A DNA stretch of 64,000 nucleotides from Alkalihalobacillus sp. LMS39 (lineage in GTDB: Bacteria; Bacillota; Bacilli; Bacillales; Bacillaceae_F): positions 1,798,001-1,862,000 of the forward strand of contig NZ_CP093300.1 in NCBI RefSeq assembly GCF_022812285.1. Reading direction: 5' to 3'. Numbering within the stretch: the stretch's first letter is position 1; the number at the start of each line of letters is the position of its first letter. The position numbers were made by a program, and so were the translations under genes. Under the pieces are notes generated by a model. It did not search any database. It worked only from the letters and a program-made list of their open reading frames with translations, and was not told where the DNA came from. Positions 58,394 through 64,000 of the stretch are shown here, piece after piece.

Positions 58394-58520
58394 TAGGCTT
58401 GTCCCTCCAAATAAAAAATAATGATTACTATTCACTATATGTGTGAAGGAGTGAAATTATTCCATTTTTATTAAATCAGTTCAAAATAATAGTCATATTT
58501 AAAAAAAGGATGAAATAAAC

Positions 58521-59735
58521 ATGAATCAAACAAGCTCAAAAACAATGTTAGTCCCTATCCTTGGCTTGTTGCCACTAATCATGGTATTGGGGAATTCAAT
58601 GTTTATCCCTTTACTTCCAGAAGTACAAGCAGAGTTGCAGCTTACTCCTGTACAAGCCGGTTTAGTATTAACGGTATTTTCTATTCCAGCTGCCGTGATG
58701 ATTCCATTAATCGGATTCATGTCTGACCGTTTTGGTCGTAAAAAAATGGTTCTTTCCTCATTGGCATTGATTATGGTAGGCAGTTTGTGCTCGGGTATCG
58801 CTTTGTATTTGCATGAAGCGAGCTTTTCTTTTCTTTTGTTTGGAAGACTACTACAAGGGATAGGTGCGGGTGGTACAGCGCCACTAGCTATGGCATTAGT
58901 CGGTGACTTATTTGAAGGTAGGGACCGAAGCCAAGCGTTAGGGGTTCTTGAAGTGTTTAATGGAGTTGGAAAAGTCATCAGCCCGATTTTAGGAGCGTTT
59001 ATTGCGGTTGTTTTCGCATGGTACGGTTCTTTTTATTTTTACTTTTCGTTGGCGGCTATTACTTTTGTAGCTCTTCTTGTTCACTTGAGGGCTTCTCCTC
59101 TTAAAAGCGAACGACGTTTTTCTTTTAAAAAATACGTTTCGATGATAGGAAGTGTCTTAAAGCGAGAAGGAAAGTGGATCATTCCTATTTTTTTTACAAA
59201 TGGTGTCGCGTTGTTTTTGTTATTTGGAATGCTTTATTTCTTATCCTTTGAGCTTGAAGGAGTGTATGATATTGTAGGAATGATGAGAGGTGTGTATTTA
59301 GCGATACCATTACTTGCATTAGGGATTGTTTCTTATTGGACAGGCATTTTTGTTGGTGAAAGTGTTGAAAGAATGAAACAAGCGTTATTTTTTGGCTTTT
59401 TTCTCATTGTTATGGCTTTTGCTTGTTTAATTTATTATCATCAGTTGATTGGTTTGCTTCTCTTTCTTTCCTTAGCGGCAGGGGGGATGGGTTTATTTTT
59501 ACCTGCTGCAAGTACTGCAGTAACATCATCAGTCGGGAAAGAGGAGAGAGGGTTTATTGTATCACTCTATAACATGGTTCGATTTTTAGGTGTAGCATTT
59601 GGCCCGGTCATTTTTAGTGTGTGGATGGTAAATCTTACCCAGATGTATTACTGGTCATTTTTCTTAGCGTTAGTCTCAATATTTATATTAACAGCTTTTT
59701 GGTCGTGCATTCCATTTGTAAAACAATGTGTTTGA
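58521..59735 (+). CDS. MFS transporter, DHA1 drug-efflux type
   Basis: 404 residues, 12 membrane helices. Motif A GFMSDRFGRKKM is between helices 2 and 3; GRLLQGIGAGGTAPLA and NGVGKVISPILGA in the N-terminal half follow the H+-antiporter pattern. Likely a proton-coupled exporter of small molecules; the substrate is not predictable. Single-gene unit, start ATG after AAAAAAGGATG. Confidence 0.88.
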   Translation: MNQTSSKTMLVPILGLLPLIMVLGNSMFIPLLPEVQAELQLTPVQAGLVLTVFSIPAAVMIPLIGFMSDRFGRKKMVLSSLALIMVGSLCSGIALYLHEASFSFLLFGRLLQGIGAGGTAPLAMALVGDLFEGRDRSQALGVLEVFNGVGKVISPILGAFIAVVFAWYGSFYFYFSLAAITFVALLVHLRASPLKSERRFSFKKYVSMIGSVLKREGKWIIPIFFTNGVALFLLFGMLYFLSFELEGVYDIVGMMRGVYLAIPLLALGIVSYWTGIFVGESVERMKQALFFGFFLIVMAFACLIYYHQLIGLLLFLSLAAGGMGLFLPAASTAVTSSVGKEERGFIVSLYNMVRFLGVAFGPVIFSVWMVNLTQMYYWSFFLALVSIFILTAFWSCIPFVKQCV

Positions 59736-59869
59736 TTTGACAATTTCACATAGGGAAAATAGGTCTAAAGTCTCTGTTTATTCTTTCTGAAACATTGTTA
59801 TCTATAAATTAGGACAATAAAAGTTCTTGCGTTCAAAAAAAGAACTTAAACACAAAGGGGTCGAATAGG

Positions 59870-60742
59870 ATGAATTTGATAAAACGAAAGGTGTTACCAC
59901 TTTTATTAATCATGACATTGCTTTTACCGAATCTCGCTTTAGCGGATGCGGTTGTTGGAGAAGTTGTTGTTACATTAGGAGCAGATTTATCTGAACAACA
60001 ACGCACACAAATTTTAAATGAAATGGGTGTTTCCCAAGACATCGATGTGATTCCTGTTACAAATGAGGAAGAGCACCAATATTTAGGGAATTATATTAGT
60101 CGTTCTGTCATCGGTAATAAAACGTTCTCGTCTGCTAAAATCACAATTGGTGAAGAAGGCTCCGGCCTTAATGTTGAAACGAACAACATTAATTGGGTTT
60201 CAGAAGCGATGTATGCTAATGCTTTAATTACAGCAGGTATAAAAGATGCGGACATTTACGTGACAGCGCCATTTGCTGTATCTGGTACAGGAGCGTTAAC
60301 GGGATTAATAAAAGCATATGAAATTACAGCTGATATTGAAATTCCAGAAGAACAAAAGCAAATCGCCAATGAAGAATTAGTGAAAACTGGTCAACTTGCT
60401 GAGAGTATTGGAATGGAAGAAGCAACTGAATTAATGAATCGAATCAAAGAGGAAATTGCGAAAAACCCTGTAGAATCTGAAGATGACCTTCGTGCCTTAA
60501 TTCAACGAGTAGCTGCAGAATTAGGAATTACCTTAACAGATGAGGAGTTAAATGGATTAGTGTCCTTGTTTATGCGATTAAAAGATATGAATATCGATTG
60601 GGACCAAGTTCAAAATCAAATCGGAAAAGTGCGAGACAATTTAGGTGATTTTTTAAATAGAGAAGATACACAAGGATTTATCGCAAGCATTTTAGATGCA
60701 ATTAATCGACTCATTGACCAAATTAAAGGATTCTTTAAATAA
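59870..60742 (+). CDS. DUF1002 (YpuA-like) exported protein
   Basis: 290 residues. A cleavable signal peptide (MNLIKRKVLPLLLIMTLLLP, probable cleavage after ALA) precedes the DUF1002 region (VTLGADLSEQQRTQIL, VTAPFAVSGTGALTG). The C-terminal half is helical. B. subtilis YpuA is the known relative; its function is unknown but it has been linked to envelope stress. A strong terminator follows. Confidence 0.85.
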   Translation: MNLIKRKVLPLLLIMTLLLPNLALADAVVGEVVVTLGADLSEQQRTQILNEMGVSQDIDVIPVTNEEEHQYLGNYISRSVIGNKTFSSAKITIGEEGSGLNVETNNINWVSEAMYANALITAGIKDADIYVTAPFAVSGTGALTGLIKAYEITADIEIPEEQKQIANEELVKTGQLAESIGMEEATELMNRIKEEIAKNPVESEDDLRALIQRVAAELGITLTDEELNGLVSLFMRLKDMNIDWDQVQNQIGKVRDNLGDFLNREDTQGFIASILDAINRLIDQIKGFFK

Positions 60743-60749
60743 ACAACAA

Positions 60750-60788
60750 AAGGGATGTCACATAATAAAATGTGACATCCCTTGTTTG
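60750..60788 (+). terminator. Terminator after the DUF1002 gene
   Basis: AAGGGATGTCACAT pairs perfectly with ATGTGACATCCCTT around 6 nt, then GTTT. Confidence 0.88.
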
Positions 60789-60814
60789 CGATTTTCCTAT
60801 GTAACGTATTAAGA

Positions 60815-60919
60815 TTAGATCGACATGGTTTTGGATGGTACCATTAAGAAAGCAGGCTCGCTTTTTGTGCTTGCGCTCTTTTTGTTGGTTTTCTTTATCG
60901 GTTTATCATTTTTTTTCAT
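60815..60919 (-). CDS. Putative 34-residue basic small protein
   Basis: An ATG at 60919 (minus) is preceded by GAGGTGAT, an almost perfect Shine-Dalgarno, at 6-7 nt. The peptide starts MKKNDKPIKKTNKKSASTKS and ends in a more hydrophobic FLMVPSKTMSI. It is strongly basic with no Cys and no membrane segment. I recognise no family. It faces away from the sigma-W-controlled gene. Confidence 0.5.
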   Translation of the reverse strand: MKKNDKPIKKTNKKSASTKSEPAFLMVPSKTMSI

Positions 60920-60977
60920 TGAAATCACCTCAATGATAGTATGAACGGCAAAAAACAATAAAATAAGTGGTAGAAAA

Positions 60978-61003
60978 TGAAACAATGATTAAAGTGAATC
61001 GTA
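60978..61003 (+). promoter_or_regulatory. Sigma-W promoter of the YuaF-like gene
   Basis: TGAAAC (60978-60983), exactly 16 bp, CGTA (61000-61003): a perfect match to the B. subtilis sigma-W consensus. It lies 25 bp before the ATG. B. subtilis yuaF-floT is a sigma-W operon. Confidence 0.88.
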
Positions 61004-61027
61004 TGTATAGATGAGGAGGTTAGTGCG

Positions 61028-61672
61028 ATGGAAATGTTAGAAATAGCAACGATTGGTTTTCTAGTTGTGTTCTTAGGAACGTTATTTTTAATTGGTGAAT
61101 TATTAGTTAAAGCTAAAGGATTATTTGGCCTTTTAGGCATTGGTATTATGACGATTTATTTTTCATATCATCTTACTGGGGAGACAGGGTTATGGGTTGT
61201 TTTACTTTATATTCTCGGTTTATTACTGTTCATTGTTGATGGAAAGGTTGTTAATGATGGAACCGTCGCAGCATTAGGTGTCATTCTGATGATACTAGGG
61301 CTAGCGATTCCATCCCCCAATATGATTTACGGTATTTTAGTTTCAATGGCTTTTTTAGTCGGAGGATTTAGCTCGCTATTATTTTTAAAAGTATTCCCGC
61401 CTCGAAATATGTGGTCAAAAATGACATTAAAAAACAAGCTTTCGAGTGAAGAAGGATATAATTCAATCAATGAAACGTATGTTCAATTGGTTGGCAGAAA
61501 AGGAGTAACCGTTAGTCCGTTCCGCCCAACAGGAACAGTGAAAATCGATGATGAACTATACAGTGCAACGAGCGGGAGTCAATGGCTTTCAGAAGGTGAA
61601 ACGATTGAAGTTATCTCAGTCGATGGTACAAGGATTGTTGTTAGAAGGGTAGAGCAGGATAATAAACAATAG
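61028..61672 (+). CDS. Short NfeD-family protein (YuaF-like)
   Basis: 214 residues: four or five membrane helices (about 5-125) and a C-terminal OB-fold NfeD domain (VQLVGRKGVTVSPFRPTGTV...RIVVRRVEQ). It lacks the serine-protease domain of YqeZ. YuaF-type proteins partner FloT, but no flotillin gene is adjacent here. The start ATG has GAGGAGG upstream, and expression is expected under envelope stress. Confidence 0.87.
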   Translation: MEMLEIATIGFLVVFLGTLFLIGELLVKAKGLFGLLGIGIMTIYFSYHLTGETGLWVVLLYILGLLLFIVDGKVVNDGTVAALGVILMILGLAIPSPNMIYGILVSMAFLVGGFSSLLFLKVFPPRNMWSKMTLKNKLSSEEGYNSINETYVQLVGRKGVTVSPFRPTGTVKIDDELYSATSGSQWLSEGETIEVISVDGTRIVVRRVEQDNKQ

Positions 61673-61682
61673 GGATTATAAT

Positions 61683-61724
61683 AAGCCGCCCCAAGAGGAG
61701 AACCTTACGGGACGGTTTTATTTT
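61683..61724 (+). terminator. Terminator after the YuaF-like gene
   Basis: AGCCGCCCC...GGGACGGTTT imperfect stem with a long loop, then ATTTTTTT. Confidence 0.65.
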
Positions 61725-61777
61725 TTTGCGTCGCGGCCATGGGTGCTGGTCTGATTTGGTCTAGTGCGCCGTTCTAT

Positions 61778-61957
61778 TGGACATCTATTCCGTTATATTT
61801 CGATAAAGTGGTGTTTGAGGAATGCTTCGGACTTAGGTTCCGTTACATTAGGAAAATCAGCTATATTTTGTCTGACTTTAGGCAAATAGCGGAACGTTTG
61901 TCCGATAGCAAGAGAAAACAACCTTATTTTATGTAAAATACCGGATTAAATGTCCGA
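61778..61957. repeat. Four-unit TARCGG-N6-TGTCCG element, copy 3
   Basis: Units at 61778 (-), 61828 (-), 61887 (+), 61939 (+); for example TAGCGGAACGTTTGTCCG at 61887. Spacing is 50, 59 and 52 bp. It occupies the convergent gap between the YuaF-like and DUF1189 genes; the gap holds no other feature. Confidence 0.85.
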
Positions 61958-61993
61958 ACGCATAGTGGGGAGGGGACGTAGCTCGGATATTGC

Positions 61994-62027
61994 AAAGAAA
62001 AAACCCAAAGATTATTCTTTGGGTTTT
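61994..62027 (-). terminator. Terminator overlapping the DUF1189 stop
   Basis: On the minus strand AAAACCCAAAG pairs with CTTTGGGTTTT, then a T-rich run. The first arm encodes the last residues (KPKE), so the stop codon is in the loop. Confidence 0.85.
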
Positions 62028-62848
62028 ACATCCTCATTTTCCTCTTCTGGACCGGCTTCGACAGGTGTTGCTGGCTTGCGCTTAGGTTTTGGCACTTTCT
62101 TTACAACCAATGTCAAAATAGCTATGGCAATAAGCCAATAAAAAACAAAGGGATATGGTACAGTGATTAATAATTTAATGTAAGCGAACAAAATCGTTGG
62201 TAATGTGACAGTATAAGCAGACATAATCCAAAGGTGACGATATTTCACATTCGAATGTAATGTTTCTTTGATGATTAAACCAATGACAGCCAATACAGTA
62301 ACACCAATAAATTTTAAGGCTGTATTGTATAAATACATAATTACAGCAATCACTACTATAATTAAAGGCATCATACCGCCGACACTATTTACAATGCCTT
62401 CAATATTTTCTGATGTAAAATTAGACATTCCCATAGCTGCTAGGTCATTGAAATAAAAGGATTCTGCATATCCATCTTGAACAAAAACGATTTCTGTTTC
62501 TAGAATAGCTACACCCGTCTCGTATTGGACAACATCATCATAAGTAATGACCCCGGTCGTATCAAAGATAAAAACGCCTTCGTCATCCTCCTCAATAATG
62601 GGTTCCTCCATATCAGAGATTAACACGCCGTTATTCATCTCAAAATAAGGAATATCATATTCAAATGCTTCTTGGACGGATTTGACCGCTTGTGTTAAGG
62701 TTGTCCCGAATGAAATGATAGAAGGCAAAGTCGCAATGAGCATTAATAAAAATACATATAATATCGTTTTTCCGATCCCTTGAAAGCGAAAGAGGGCAAT
62801 ATCGATTGGTGAATGTAAACTTTTCAAAAACTGCTTAAAAATATTCAT
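62012..62848 (-). CDS. DUF1189 membrane protein (YqgB-like)
   Basis: 278 residues. One N-terminal helix (about 28-50), an extracytoplasmic domain rich in acidic residues (about 55-155), four C-terminal helices, and a Lys/Pro then Glu-rich tail. Matches the DUF1189 family, of which B. subtilis YqgB is a member. Function unknown. AAGGAG lies 7 nt before the ATG. Confidence 0.83.
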   Translation of the reverse strand: MNIFKQFLKSLHSPIDIALFRFQGIGKTILYVFLLMLIATLPSIISFGTTLTQAVKSVQEAFEYDIPYFEMNNGVLISDMEEPIIEEDDEGVFIFDTTGVITYDDVVQYETGVAILETEIVFVQDGYAESFYFNDLAAMGMSNFTSENIEGIVNSVGGMMPLIIVVIAVIMYLYNTALKFIGVTVLAVIGLIIKETLHSNVKYRHLWIMSAYTVTLPTILFAYIKLLITVPYPFVFYWLIAIAILTLVVKKVPKPKRKPATPVEAGPEEENEDVKPKE

Positions 62849-62991
62849 GATCCAACTCCTTGAAAATTAGTTCTTTTCTTATTGTATCTCGGACTTCCTT
62901 TAAGAACAATGAGAAATGAAATGTATTTTTAGGATGAAATTAATGAGCCTGAGAATACTAATACAGGGAACGGATTTCACGATAGTAAAAA

Positions 62992-63008
62992 TTTACAATT
63001 TATTTACA
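62992..63008. promoter_or_regulatory. TTTACA direct repeat pair
   Basis: TTTACA (62992-62997) and TTTACA (63003-63008), 11 bp apart. This is the PhoP half-site pattern and may be an upstream part of the array at 63140. Confidence 0.45.
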
Positions 63009-63139
63009 AAGTATCGCAGGGTTTAGAAAAAATATTAACGAAATGTAAAAAGTCAAAAATTGCTGAAAGTTTAAAAACCTTCATATAAAAAGGTTTTATA
63101 CATTGAAAAACAATTAATAAAATTTACAATGTAAAAAAC

Positions 63140-63178
63140 TTAATAAATTCTTTACAAATCATTAATGTTTACTTAATA
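63140..63178 (+). promoter_or_regulatory. PhoP-box-like array before the Na/Pi cotransporter
   Basis: TTAATA (63140), TTTACA (63151), TTAATG (63162) and TTAATA (63173) at an exact 11-bp period; the B. subtilis PhoP consensus is TT(A/C/T)A(C/T)A repeated at about 11 bp. A TACGAT at 63188 could be the -10. The 405-bp gap 62849-63253 is AT-rich and holds no gene; a hairpin AAAACCTT/AAGGTTTT lies at 63074-63097. Confidence 0.65.
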
Positions 63179-63253
63179 ATAAACAGGTACGATTGTAAAG
63201 GTTTGTCGAATGAACAAATATTTAGGGGAATATTTTTGAAGGGATGAGAATAA

Positions 63254-64000
63254 TTGGATTTACAGACGTTGTTGTTTATGTTCTTCGGAGGGCTCGGTAT
63301 TTTTCTATTTGGGATTAAGTACATGGGGGATGGCCTTCAAAATGTCGCAGGGGATCGTTTACGAGAAGTGTTAGACCGATTCACCTCGAATCCAGTGATG
63401 GGTGTTATTGCTGGACTAGTCGTAACAATTTTACTTCAAACAAGTACAGGAACAACAGTGTTAACGGTAGGACTCGTAAATGCTGGGTTTATGACGTTAA
63501 AACAAGCTATTGGTGTCATTATGGGGGCAAATATCGGGACAACGGTAACGGCCTTTATAATCGGGATTAAGATTTCACAATATGCTTTACCGATCATCGC
63601 AGCGGGAGCTGTATTGCTATTTTTCTTTAAAAATAAAAAGATTAATTACTATGGACAAGTTGTTTTCGGTTTTGGTGCTCTTTTTTATGGACTTGAAACG
63701 ATGGGAACAGGTCTTAAACCAATCCGTGAAGTACAAGCATTCGCTGACTTAACCGTGTCAATGAGTGATAATCCATTATTAGGGGTTTTAATTGGAACTT
63801 TATTTACTGTGTTAGTTCAAAGTTCCTCAGCGGCTATTGGGATGTTGCAAACATTATTTGCACAAGGGGCCATGTCACTAGATGCGGCATTGCCGGTATT
63901 ATTTGGGGATAATATCGGAACGACCATTACGGCTGTCTTAGCTTCAATTGGGGCATCCATAGCAGCGAGAAGAGCGGCTTTAACACATGTTATTTTTAAT
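63254..64000 (+). CDS. Na/Pi-cotransporter family protein, 3' end outside window
   Basis: 249 codons are visible, open to the window edge. The product is a multi-helix NptA/PNaS-type transporter (DLQTLLFMFFGGLGIFLFGI start) with the paired inverted-repeat signatures LLQTSTGTTVLTV and LVQSSSAAIGML, and GANIGTT / GDNIGTT. It would import phosphate with sodium; B. subtilis YqeW is a relative. The start is TTG at 63254 after GAAGGGATGAG. The upstream PhoP-box-like array supports a phosphate role. Confidence 0.88.
   Translation, partial: MDLQTLLFMFFGGLGIFLFGIKYMGDGLQNVAGDRLREVLDRFTSNPVMGVIAGLVVTILLQTSTGTTVLTVGLVNAGFMTLKQAIGVIMGANIGTTVTAFIIGIKISQYALPIIAAGAVLLFFFKNKKINYYGQVVFGFGALFYGLETMGTGLKPIREVQAFADLTVSMSDNPLLGVLIGTLFTVLVQSSSAAIGMLQTLFAQGAMSLDAALPVLFGDNIGTTITAVLASIGASIAARRAALTHVIFN

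Noticed and set aside
62992-63178. AT-rich direct repeats as a replication origin
   Set aside because: No DnaA boxes (TTATCCACA) were seen; the 11-bp TTnA(C/T)A period fits PhoP sites instead.

Overview
The window looks like a chromosomal segment of a low-GC, Gram-positive, endospore-forming Bacillaceae, probably an alkaliphile-type Bacillus relative. From about 14.4 kb onward the order rpsU-yqeY-yqeZ-floA-(yqfB)-yqfC-yqfD-phoH-pgpH-ybeY-dgkA-cdd-era-yqzL-recO-glyQS-ccpN-ppsR-yqxD-dnaG-sigA-cccA-trmK-yqfO-ispH-yqfQ-cshB-nfo-yqfT-...-zur-yqfW-yqfX-ispG-yqfZ follows the Bacillus subtilis yqe/yqf backbone, with a few insertions. The last genes (DUF1189, Na/Pi cotransporter) resemble B. subtilis yqgB and yqeW. 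The species is inferred from gene order and protein resemblance only.

1-14.3 kb: a plus-strand catabolic cluster of acyl-CoA enzymes (thiolase, 3-hydroxyacyl-CoA dehydrogenase, enoyl-CoA hydratase, acyl-CoA dehydrogenase, two SDRs, a quinone-oxidoreductase-like enzyme). It also carries a TetR regulator with a perfect 16-bp operator-like palindrome, an APH-fold kinase of the ACAD10/LvaA type, a divergent ComB-like protein and a complete Liv-type ABC importer. The set fits uptake and CoA-linked breakdown of a hydroxylated or branched acid, possibly through phosphorylated 4-hydroxyacyl-CoA.

14.4-39.6 kb: core information-processing, envelope-stress and sporulation genes, all plus strand. Regulatory sites include a sigma-W promoter before yqeZ-floA and a complete glycine T-box before glyQS. 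39.9-47.5 kb: ispH and yqfQ (minus), then cshB and nfo (plus), yqfT (minus), an orphan histidine kinase and a two-gene manganese-type ABC system. 47.5-48.6 kb: a decayed IS1182-type transposase and a GC-rich multi-stem repeat lying between two near-identical terminator hairpins. 48.6-56 kb: ppx-ppk (minus), then a divergent zinc ABC operon with two permeases ending in zur. 56-64 kb: yqfW/yqfX, ispG, yqfZ, an MFS exporter, a DUF1002 protein, an unannotated 34-codon ORF, a second sigma-W-type promoter before a YuaF-like NfeD protein, a DUF1189 protein, and a partial Na/Pi cotransporter behind an array of PhoP-box-like repeats.

The least explained content is intergenic. One family is a ~180-bp element of four 18-nt units (consensus TARCGG-N6-TGTCCG) in the fixed order minus, minus, plus, plus at about 50/59/51-bp spacing; it occurs three times. 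A second modular family ends in a GACGCTCCGCG-type hairpin; it occurs eight times, four of them directly against the stop codon of a minus-strand gene and one inside the glyQS leader.
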